Shown one piece after another: positions 8,078 to 16,500 of a DNA stretch of 34,966 nucleotides; the stretch's first letter is position 1; the number at the start of each line of letters is the position of its first letter. The notes under the pieces are model-generated. The model worked only from the letters and a program-made list of their open reading frames with translations, ran no database searches and was not told the DNA's origin. The DNA comes from Akkermansiaceae bacterium UBA7890 (GTDB lineage: Bacteria; Verrucomicrobiota; Verrucomicrobiia; Verrucomicrobiales; Akkermansiaceae). A program made the position numbers and the translations under genes. The stretch lies in contig DLRK01000127.1 of assembly GCA_002501065.1 (NCBI GenBank), positions 1-34,966 of the forward strand, read 5' to 3'.

Positions 8078-10657
8078 ATGAAGAGAGCGGTAACTCACAT
8101 CAGGAATTGCGTCGGAATTGCGGTGCTTACGGGGATTGTCTCGCAGAGCGGAACGGCGGAACGTCGATATCCCAGCAAGTGGGAGTGGTCGTCGTTGCAG
8201 GAAAACGAGATCAAGGTGCTGGCGGCGAAGAGCAGGAAAGCGGGGGATGGGTTCTGGGAACTTCAGAGAAGCGGCGTCCTGATGCGGACCGACGTATCGA
8301 AGCAACTGGCCGCCGAGGCCGTTCATCATGCAGCGCAGGCGGTGAAGGTGTTTCCGGAGGCCATCAAGCTTCCGTCGTCATCCACCCGGGTCAGGAACGT
8401 GCGGTTCACTGTCACAATTCACCGGACCGGGAGTTCGTTTGCGACTGCCGTCCCGGAAGGTGATCCCGACGAGGGATTCAGCAGGATCAGCCCCCAGGAG
8501 GACGGCACGTCGGTTGTGGAAATCCACCTGCTCAGCGCATGGAACCTCCATCCGGGATTCTCCAACAATCTGGTGGAGTGCATCGACGTGGGATTACTGC
8601 AGGGCCACCTGGCGCGGCTCGTCCTGCAACTGTGGAGACCTGAAGATCCGCTGCCGCCGTTCCTCGCGAAGGGATACGAGTCGTTCTTTGAAACGTTCAA
8701 TGTTTACAGGAAGGAGCCGGGCGCAGAGGGGATCACGCGGGCCAGCTTCAGGGAGGCCCTTCACAAGGCGATCCTGCGCGACATGGTTCTCCGTCCCAGT
8801 TTGTCCGGTATGCTTCACCTCTCGAACGAGGAATTCGGCACGGCTCCGGATCTGAATGGAGCGTTCTCGAACCGCTTCGTCCATTTCCTGATGAAGAGCA
8901 GCGAGCGACAAGTAACGATTCATCAACTGCTCGCCCAAAGCACAAGAAAGCTCGGCACTGGGATCGATTTCAAGGCAACCGCGGCGCTGGAGAACGGATG
9001 GCATCGTGACCTCTATCACAGCCTCGCAAACTCCCGCCTGACCCTGCACTCGGATTGGGTCACCGAAGGCAAGCTGCCCGGCGCGGCTTCCGTCAGCAAT
9101 CTTTCCGCTTACGGAAACAAACCCCTCCTCACCCTGATGCCCGCGACGGGAGGCGCCTACGATCTCGCCTGGCACAACCCCGGGGCCGGAAGCATCCACG
9201 TCCTCCGTTGTGATGCGCAAGGCACGAAGACCGCGGAGTTCTCTCCTTCCTTCATCAAGAACGCGCACGCTCTCCTCGGTGCCACTCGACTCGGGGACAA
9301 GGGCTACGCGGTCGGCTATTCAACCGACAACGCGCACGGCAACAAGGGGGCCGCGTACTGGGTTGGCGGATTCGATCCCGAGGGAACGGAACTGTTCAAC
9401 ACGCGAATCTTCGGCGATCGCAACCTGTCGGAAGTGAACTCCAAGGGAGGGCCGGGCGGAGCCGGGACCGCGCGCATCGCCTACAACGAGAGGACCGGCA
9501 CGATCGCGTTTTACCTCGCTCACAACCAGCTCTTCGGCGACGGAGTCCGCCACCAGGGTGGCTTCATCGGTTTCCTGAACGAAAAAGGCCTTCCCCGGCC
9601 GGGAGGCCATGGCTGGTTCTACAGCCACAATTTCGATCAGCGGTTGATCGCAGCAAACGGCGACTTCTTTGCCCTGGCACATGGAGATGCCTATCCGCGG
9701 GCGTTGGGATTCAGCAGGTGGCCCGGAAATGGTGGCCCGGCGACCGCGGACAAGACCTACCACAGCATCCCCGGAGAGACCGGCGCCAACACAACCCACT
9801 GCCAGACCGGCGGCTTGGTGGCCCTCGCGAACCACCGCTATGCGGTGGTCTTTGCCTCCTCCAACGAGCGCAACGGTCACGATGTCTGTATCAAGATCCT
9901 CGATGAGACGGGCAGGATCGTGCGGGAGAAATGGCTGACCAAGTATGAGAAGGGAGCCTACGGGGCCTATCCGAGAATTGCCCGGGACGGAGATCACATC
10001 TTCCTCGCATGGCATCAGTTCGGCGGGGAGGATGGCACTCCGGGCCTGCAACAACTGGTGCTCGATTCTTCCCTGGAGACAGTCATTCCGCGCACCGTCA
10101 TTGGCGAAGCCCGGCTCTCACCCTACGATGACCTCCACAACCTGGACAACGGCTCCATCGTGTGGGCCGTGCCGGTTGAAGGAAACAAGATCCGCGTCTA
10201 CCGGATCGATCAACCCGCAATCATGGAACAGAAGTTGATCGCGCGCAATGTGAGGGTGAAGCGCACTCCCAAATCCGGCGTGGTGACACGGGTGGACCGT
10301 GAAATGACCATCAAGCTGGCGGAGCTCGGCGCGGACCAGAACCTCCCCAGGGAGCCCATCCGGCTGTCCTCCGCCAAGGAACCAATGCGACTTTCCAAGG
10401 CAGACAAGGAAGGACAGCTCCACTTCGCCACAGAGCCGAATGCCGAACTGAAATCCACCACCTACGGCTCCCTGCCTCTCCGCGACCGGGCCGTGGTTGC
10501 CCTCGCGCTGTCGGAGAGCGAACCGGAAAACCACTTCCTCTACGCAATTGCGGGATTCTACCTGGAGTGCGCGGGGGTGCGCGACGCGGCGGAGTTCTAC
10601 TATGGAAAGGCCGGCCTGGCCGCCACCGCTCAATTCTCACAGTTCTTCGACAAGTAG
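8078..10657 (+). CDS. Secreted protein of unknown function: degenerate peptidase-like region plus beta-propeller-like region
   Basis: I do not recognise this 859-residue protein as a named family. The ATG at 8078 gives an exported N-terminus (MKRAVTHIRNCVGIAVLTGIVSQSGTA); upstream in-frame ATGs were rejected because they add Arg/Ser-rich sequence before it. Residues about 60-260 resemble the peptidase-MA/DUF1570 fold: the stretch around residues 172-208 aligns with the usual helix 'HExxH ... LPxWxxEGxAxxFE' (LPPFLAKGYESFFETF is clear). The metal ligands are absent, because QGHLAR stands where HExxH is expected and Lys replaces the downstream Glu. Residues about 330-720 contain repeated beta-strand units with Gly-rich turns (GGAYDLAWHNPGAG, GDHIFLAWHQFGGED), suggesting a propeller. 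The last 120 residues are helical and end with an alpha-hairpin-like segment. A binding or scaffold role outside the cytoplasm is the most that can be inferred. Confidence 0.75.
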   Translation: MKRAVTHIRNCVGIAVLTGIVSQSGTAERRYPSKWEWSSLQENEIKVLAAKSRKAGDGFWELQRSGVLMRTDVSKQLAAEAVHHAAQAVKVFPEAIKLPSSSTRVRNVRFTVTIHRTGSSFATAVPEGDPDEGFSRISPQEDGTSVVEIHLLSAWNLHPGFSNNLVECIDVGLLQGHLARLVLQLWRPEDPLPPFLAKGYESFFETFNVYRKEPGAEGITRASFREALHKAILRDMVLRPSLSGMLHLSNEEFGTAPDLNGAFSNRFVHFLMKSSERQVTIHQLLAQSTRKLGTGIDFKATAALENGWHRDLYHSLANSRLTLHSDWVTEGKLPGAASVSNLSAYGNKPLLTLMPATGGAYDLAWHNPGAGSIHVLRCDAQGTKTAEFSPSFIKNAHALLGATRLGDKGYAVGYSTDNAHGNKGAAYWVGGFDPEGTELFNTRIFGDRNLSEVNSKGGPGGAGTARIAYNERTGTIAFYLAHNQLFGDGVRHQGGFIGFLNEKGLPRPGGHGWFYSHNFDQRLIAANGDFFALAHGDAYPRALGFSRWPGNGGPATADKTYHSIPGETGANTTHCQTGGLVALANHRYAVVFASSNERNGHDVCIKILDETGRIVREKWLTKYEKGAYGAYPRIARDGDHIFLAWHQFGGEDGTPGLQQLVLDSSLETVIPRTVIGEARLSPYDDLHNLDNGSIVWAVPVEGNKIRVYRIDQPAIMEQKLIARNVRVKRTPKSGVVTRVDREMTIKLAELGADQNLPREPIRLSSAKEPMRLSKADKEGQLHFATEPNAELKSTTYGSLPLRDRAVVALALSESEPENHFLYAIAGFYLECAGVRDAAEFYYGKAGLAATAQFSQFFDK

Positions 10658-10782
10658 CGGTTGGTTCGATCTTCAGCGAAGATGGCCCACCGTCGTCGTC
10701 CGGGATTCGATCTGGTTCCCGGGCAGGCAGGCCCCCTTGCTACTTCTTGCGGTTCACGATAGGAGCCCCTAGGTTCCGCAAC

Positions 10783-11787
10783 ATGAGACTGTCCCCCTGT
10801 TTGCCTCTCTTCTTGTCCCTGGGACTGGCACTCCACGCCCAGATTGCCGACAATTCCCAACTCACCCTGGAAGGCATCGTGGCCTTCACCGAGGGCCCGG
10901 CCTGGCACCCCAGCGGCAATGTCTACTTCACTGACATTGCCAACAACCGGATCATGCGGCGTGACCCGAAGGGGGCGATGCATGTCTTCCGCACTCCCTC
11001 GGGACGGGCCAATGGACTGCTCTTTGACCAAAGCGGGCGCCTCATGGCCTGCGAGGGTGGCAGCGAAGGCGGTAACCGGCGGGTGACCCGGACGGAGGAG
11101 AATGGAACGGTCACTGTCCTGGCCGAACGCTACCAGGGGAAAAGGTTCAACTCGCCTAACGATCTCGCCGTGGATTCCAAGGGTCGCATCTACTTCAGCG
11201 ACCCGCGCTACGGAAACCGCGACGATCTTGAACAGTTTGACGATCACGGGAAGGAAATCGAGGGTGTCTACCGCATCGATGGCCCCGGGAAGATCACCCG
11301 CATCATCACCCACGAGGTGCACCGCCCCAACGGCATCCTGGTCTCGGCCGACGACGGCTTCCTCTTCGTGGCTGACAATGTGAACGACGGTCCCGATGAA
11401 GGTCTGGGGGGAAACCGCAAGCTCTGGCGCTTCAATCTCAAGCCAGACGGCACGATCGCTCCGAAGAGCCGCAAGCTCCTCTTCGACTGGGGCAGCGACC
11501 GCGGGCCCGACGGCATGGCTCTGGATTCCAAGGGACGCCTCTTCGCCACCGCCGGCTTCAACTTTCCCAAACCCCCGGTGGAGACCAGCAATAAATACAA
11601 GGCCGGTGTCTATGTCTTTTCCCCCGCAGGAGAACTCCTGCAGACCATCCCGGTCCCCGCGGACATGGTCACCAATTGCACCTTCGGGGGACCGGAACTC
11701 AAAACCCTCTTTGTCACCGCCGGTCACAAGCTCTGGAGTATCCCGGTCAAGGATGCCGGCCGCCTGGCCTGGCCCCCGGCGAAGTAA
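10783..11787 (+). CDS. SMP-30/gluconolactonase family protein, secreted
   Basis: A 334-residue six-bladed beta-propeller of the SMP-30/gluconolactonase/LRE family, which hydrolyses aldono-lactones such as D-glucono-1,5-lactone using one divalent metal. Expected metal ligands are visible: E37 (FTEGPAWHP), N183 (HRPNGILVS) and D243 (GPDGMALDSKG); N126 (FNSPNDLAVDSKG) matches the substrate-contact Asn. The ATG at 10783 opens a signal peptide (MRLSPCLPLFLSLGLALHAQ), so the enzyme works outside the cytoplasm; the upstream in-frame ATG at 10567 lies inside the previous gene and was rejected. A periplasmic lactonase fits naturally with sugar dehydrogenases, which release lactones, and this window has two dehydrogenase-like propeller proteins and two exported Gfo/Idh/MocA enzymes. 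It is followed by a strong hairpin terminator at 11815-11844. Confidence 0.9.
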   Translation: MRLSPCLPLFLSLGLALHAQIADNSQLTLEGIVAFTEGPAWHPSGNVYFTDIANNRIMRRDPKGAMHVFRTPSGRANGLLFDQSGRLMACEGGSEGGNRRVTRTEENGTVTVLAERYQGKRFNSPNDLAVDSKGRIYFSDPRYGNRDDLEQFDDHGKEIEGVYRIDGPGKITRIITHEVHRPNGILVSADDGFLFVADNVNDGPDEGLGGNRKLWRFNLKPDGTIAPKSRKLLFDWGSDRGPDGMALDSKGRLFATAGFNFPKPPVETSNKYKAGVYVFSPAGELLQTIPVPADMVTNCTFGGPELKTLFVTAGHKLWSIPVKDAGRLAWPPAK

Positions 11788-11814
11788 CGAAGGCTCCCGA
11801 ACTTGTACAAGCAA

Positions 11815-11844
11815 GCGGCGCCTCTTGAGGCGCCGCCCGGTTTT
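11815..11844 (+). terminator. Rho-independent terminator after the gluconolactonase gene
   Basis: A perfect inverted repeat, GCGGCGCCTC at 11815-11824 and GAGGCGCCGC at 11827-11836, forms a very stable GC stem with a tight loop, followed by TTTT at 11841-11844. It lies 28 bp after the gluconolactonase stop and just before the end of the convergent L,D-transpeptidase gene, so it probably separates the two. The T-run favours plus-strand termination; the hairpin could also slow minus-strand transcription. Confidence 0.8.
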
Positions 11845-11845
11845 C

Positions 11846-12448
11846 CTAATGAACGATGGTGACCCTGGTTCCTGCAGGAGCCTTCGCAAAGAGGGTCCTG
11901 GCCATTTCACGCGGCATCCGGACACAACCGTGGGAGGCCGGCGATCCAGGATTCGGGATCGGCCCGACGTGCATGCCGATTCCCGAGCCGGTGAGGCGCA
12001 TCCAGTAGGGCATGGGGCATCCCACGAATTTTCCGCCCTTTGGTATCGAGTGCCGACGGGTATCCGCGTCGCTCACCTTGACATTTCCGTTCGCATCGTA
12101 AATCCGGCCATAGAGGGTGGAGCGCTTGGCGGCCACCTTTTCCAGGATCGTGAAGGACCCGGTGGGAGTCGAGTGCCCGGCCCGGCCGGTGGCAACGCGG
12201 GACTGTCCAACTTTTTCGTCTCCGCGAAAGAAATAAGCCGTCTGCTCACTCAGGTCGATGCGGACCCGCAAAGGAGCGCTGACGCCGTGGTCCGACCAGT
12301 AGGAATACTGGGTTCGCGCGGCCCCCTCGCGGAGTTGGTCGACGCGCACGGGACTGGCTTGCCGCAACGAAGTGCGGTGCGTAGACGTGGTGCAGGAGGG
12401 CAGGAGTGCCAGGAGTGCGGCGGCGGTAAGAAGATGAGATAGTTTCAT
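11846..12448 (-). CDS. L,D-transpeptidase (YkuD domain) lipoprotein
   Basis: A 200-residue exported protein. The N-terminus is a lipoprotein signal with a lipobox-like LLPSC (Cys19). The YkuD/ErfK domain spans about residues 60-198. Its catalytic motif is complete: H160 (GMHVGP) and SHGCVR at 172-177, with the nucleophile C175 and R177. Also typical are the strand VRIDLSEQTAYFF and the TPTGSFTI loop. Family members make 3-3 cross-links in peptidoglycan or attach lipoproteins to it from the periplasmic face, so the organism is likely to have a peptidoglycan wall. The gene is divergent from myo-inositol oxygenase across a 169-bp gap and convergent with the gluconolactonase. The start is supported by the signal peptide; the leader (accacaccATG) has no Shine-Dalgarno sequence. 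Confidence 0.92.
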   Translation of the reverse strand: MKLSHLLTAAALLALLPSCTTSTHRTSLRQASPVRVDQLREGAARTQYSYWSDHGVSAPLRVRIDLSEQTAYFFRGDEKVGQSRVATGRAGHSTPTGSFTILEKVAAKRSTLYGRIYDANGNVKVSDADTRRHSIPKGGKFVGCPMPYWMRLTGSGIGMHVGPIPNPGSPASHGCVRMPREMARTLFAKAPAGTRVTIVH

Positions 12449-12617
12449 GGTGTGGTTTTGGTTGGTCTTTGACGAGGTAACGGAGCGGGGCTCCTTGTTG
12501 CCTCCACCGGAAAACCTGCCCCACAGTTTTCAAATTTTCGCCAATCCGCATGAAACATAGCCTTTTGGCAGCGAATTCTCGTCAATCTGAAGAGTCTGGG
12601 CTAAACCCGTCGGGCTC

Positions 12618-13481
12618 ATGGTGACTTCAAATAATCCGCCCGCCACCCCCCTGGGCGATTCTGACAAATGGGAGAACGACCTGTTGAGACGCTACCCGAG
12701 GGAGGGCAAAGGCGGTCGTAAATTCCGGGACTATGAAAGCGAGGCCCGACCGAGTGTCCGCGAGTTCTATCGGCTGAACCACCGCCACCAGACGATGGAT
12801 TTCGTCCGGGAAAAGCAGGCCGAATATCTTCCGCTCAGGAAGCGCAGGATGACGGTGTGGGAGGCCCTGGAGTATCTCAACACCCTGGTAGACGACAGCG
12901 ATCCGGACATTGATCTGCCCCAGATCGAGCACCTCCTGCAAACCGCCGAGGCCATCCGTCGCGACGGCCATCCACGCTGGTTCATCCTGGCCGGGCTCAT
13001 CCACGATCTGGGCAAGATCCTCTGCCTCTTCGGCGAACCGCAGTGGGCAGTCGTGGGCGACACCTTTCCCCTCGGATGCCGGTTCTCAGAGAAGATTGTC
13101 TATCACCAGTTCTTCGCTGACAACCCGGACTCTGTCCAACCGGAATATGCCACTGCGCCCGGCATCTACGAGGAAGGATGCGGACTCAACCAGGTGACCA
13201 TGTCGTGGGGACACGACGAGTACCTCTACCATGTGGTCAAGGACCGCCTGCCCGAGCCCGCCCTCTACATGATCCGCTATCACTCCTGTTACCCGATCCA
13301 CAGGGAGGGAGAGTATGACCATCTCATGAACGACCATGACCACGAGATGTTCGCCTGGGTCAAGGCCTTCAATCCATACGACCTCTACACCAAGAGCAGC
13401 GATCGGGTGGATTTCACCGCTCTCCGGCCCTTCTACGAGGATCTGATCGAGGAATACCTGCCCGGGGAACTGGCATGGTGA
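12618..13481 (+). CDS. myo-Inositol oxygenase
   Basis: A 287-residue protein closely resembling animal and plant MIOX (EC 1.13.99.1), the mixed-valent di-iron enzyme that cleaves myo-inositol to D-glucuronate with O2. Comparison with the remembered human sequence puts all six iron ligands in place: H105 (EHLLQTAE), H129 and D130 (LIHDLGK), H199 (SWGHDEYLYH), H222 (RYHSCYP) and D255 (YDLYTK). Long blocks such as LFGEPQWAVVGDTFP are nearly identical. There is no signal peptide, so it is cytosolic. It is slightly longer at the N-terminus than the catalytic core. No other inositol or glucuronate gene (transporter, uronate isomerase, IolG) lies next to it; the nearest lactonase is exported. The ATG at 12618 is used although no clear ribosome-binding site precedes it. 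Confidence 0.95.
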   Translation: MVTSNNPPATPLGDSDKWENDLLRRYPREGKGGRKFRDYESEARPSVREFYRLNHRHQTMDFVREKQAEYLPLRKRRMTVWEALEYLNTLVDDSDPDIDLPQIEHLLQTAEAIRRDGHPRWFILAGLIHDLGKILCLFGEPQWAVVGDTFPLGCRFSEKIVYHQFFADNPDSVQPEYATAPGIYEEGCGLNQVTMSWGHDEYLYHVVKDRLPEPALYMIRYHSCYPIHREGEYDHLMNDHDHEMFAWVKAFNPYDLYTKSSDRVDFTALRPFYEDLIEEYLPGELAW

Positions 13482-13571
13482 ACAGACGGATCTCCGAACG
13501 ACATTGCCCCCGGAAAATCGCAAAGATCGGGGACCGGTCGTAGATTGCTTCCCCCAAGCCCCCCGCGGCGC

Positions 13572-16500
13572 ATGAACTCAACCTTCAGAACCGGACAACC
13601 CACTTCGAACCAGGGGATCACGCCCCTGCTCCGGGCAGGCACGGGGCTCCAGGTCGCCTTTCTCGCCCTCTGCCTTCCGGCCACCGGCCCCTTGCTGGCA
13701 GATGACGACTTCCCGATTGTCCCCGGTGACCTTGAAGTCTCGCTTTTCGCCAGGGATCCGCTGGTCCGCAATCCCTGCGCTCTCGCCTTTGACGGGAAGG
13801 GCCGACTCTGCGTGGGAATGGGACCGCAATACCGTAAACCGAAGCCCGGGACGCCTGGTGACTCGGTCTGGATCCTGATCGATGAGGATGGGGATGGAAC
13901 TGCCGACTCGCGCAAGGAGTATGCCACCGGGTTCAACTCCATCCAGGGACTCGCCTGGCGGGGAGGCGACCTGTATGTCGCAAATGCCCCGGATCTCACC
14001 ATCGCACGTGATCTCGACGGCGATGATGAAGCGGACGAATATGTCCGCCTCTACACCGATCTCGGCAATCTTGAGCACGGGCTTCATGGATTGAACTTCG
14101 GCCCCGACGGCAAGCTCTACATGTCGAAGGGCAATTCGAAGGGCCTCACCCAGCCGCCCCACCGCGTGGCTCCCGGGCCCTTCCGTGAACTCTGGGGAGT
14201 CAAAACCCCCGGATTGCCCGACTTCCCTGCACCGATTGTCTACAAAAAGGGCCACTACCAGAAGAACTACCATGACCCCGCCGACGACTGGGGCCTCTGC
14301 GGGGGGATTCTGCGTTGCGACCCGGATGGCTCCAATCTCGAGATCGTCTCCCGGGGGTTCCGCAATCCCTGGGACATCTGCTTTGATGACGAATTCAACT
14401 GGCTGGGAACCGACAACGACCAAACCCTCGGCGACAAGATCTTTTCGCCCTTCTTCGGTGCTCACTTTGGCTGGGGCCACATGTGGGCCTACGACTGGCA
14501 GGGCGACCAGCACCTCCCCACCGCCCCTTCCGCCGGTCCGCTCTTTGAGGGTTCGGGCACCGGGGTGATCTTCTGCGGACTGGAGTCCTATCCTGAGAAA
14601 TATCGCGATGTTTTTCTCATCAACGACTGGCTGCGCCGTGAGATCTATCTCTATCGACCCAGATGGAACGGGGCCTGGATGCAATCGGATCGCGGGAAAC
14701 TTGAGATCTTTGCCCACGCCGGAGGAGGAAGGGCCATGGGACAAAGCGAGGGACGCCGCTTCGATCCGGTGGATCTCGAACTGGGGCCGGACGGGGCGAT
14801 CTACATCGCGAGCTGGGGCCGCCAATACGGGTTGCAGGAAGAAAACGGGCGCCAGGTCAACGAAGGTCGAATCTATCGCATCTGGCCCACGGAAGCCCCT
14901 CCCGATCCGACTGTAGGGCAGAGTCCACACCGCCGCAAACCGATGGCCAGGTGGACCCCGGGTGAACTGTTCCAGGATCTGGGAAGCCACGTCCCTGCAT
15001 GGCGGACTAATGCGCAGATGGAAGTTCTCACGAGAAAGAGGAACGATCCGGACGACGCGATCCAGGCCCTTCCCAGGACAAAACGGCTGGAAACCTGGAC
15101 GACCTGGACGATGGGACTCCGGAATCCGGGAGCGGCACAGGATGCCACTCTCCTCCGGATGATGCTCGATCCCTCCTCGCCGGGCGCAAAACAGGTCATG
15201 CGCCTGCTCGCTCACCGCGTCAACGCCCGGGGTGGAAACGAACTGCCCGATCTCGCCCGCTCACAGTTGAAATCAAAAGACGCCCGCCGCAGGCATGAGA
15301 CGGTTCTTGCCATGTGGCAGGTCGGAGAGACGCGCTGGAATGAGGACCTGCTCCAGTTGATCGCCCATGAAAAGGACCGGGTGGTGTCCTACTCTGCCTG
15401 GGGCGCCCTGAGAGAGCTCATGCCGAACGGAGAACGCCGGAGGTTGCTCTCCGACCCGCGACCCGCCGTCCGGAGAGCAGCCCTGCTCTCGCTACTGGAG
15501 GAGGATGCCCTGACCGAACCGGAGATCCGGGCCATGCTGGCCGACTCTGACCGGGATACCGCTGCCCTTGCGAAAGTGCGGCTGGGAGGGAAGGCCCGGA
15601 CGGAAATTCGCGGAAACAGCCTGGAACGGGGAACTGACCCGGAGGAGACAACGGAGGCTGGTCGCGCTCCCGGCCCCCGGCCAGTCTCGGTGGTCTCGGA
15701 CATTCAGAGCCGGAAGAGCGCGCGCTATGAGGAAGCCTACCTGACTCTGGGAACAAAGGCCTATACCGACCGCCGCTACCGCATCAAGGACCTCCCGTCC
15801 GAACTGGAGGGGCTCACCTTTATCCGGGCTGCCAACAACGATGCCGATCACGAGCGCGGCTCCTTTCTCAAGATCAACCTGCGCTATCCCTCCACCGTCT
15901 TTCTCGCCGACGACATGCGGGGCGATCAACTGCCCGCCTGGGCGCGGGGAAAGTGGGCTCCAACCAAGCTTGTCCTCTCGACTGATGACGCCTCCCACCG
16001 ACTGTTCAAGGCGGATTTCCCCGCGGGGGAGGTGCTCTTCGGACCGAACAGGGAAGGAGTGAAAGGGCGGAAATCAAACTACCTCGTCATCCCCAGGCCG
16101 AAGATCCTGGCCCCTCCGCAGCAACCTTCAACCGTCGAGGCGGTTCTTCCGCTGATAGCAAAGGCCAATGCAGAACACGGACGCGCGCTCTTCCTGAGCA
16201 GGAGCGGGGCGGACTGTGCAAGGTGCCACAAACTGGAAGGCATGGGGAATGTTTTTGCGCCCGACCTGCACGACATCGCAACGCGGGCTCCGGCTGAATT
16301 CATCGTGCGCTCCATCCTTGAACCAAGTGCCATCATAACGGAGGGCTTTGTCCTGCATGTCGTGAAAACCAGGAGCGGAGAGCACATTCCCGGAATCGTC
16401 ATCAAGGAAACCGCCCGGGCCGTGACCCTGGCCCTGATGGACAGCTCGACCAGGGTGGTGGCCACCACCGATATCACCAGCCGGGAAACCGTCCCCACCT

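Noticed and set aside
7799..8098. Minus-strand readings in the divergent gap that look slightly protein-like (IPTAIIIGMALFGELECQ)
   Set aside because: No proper start codon, no ribosome-binding site, no family match, and the reading ends at a TAG with no conserved domain. Treated as chance open frame; a conservation search could overturn this.
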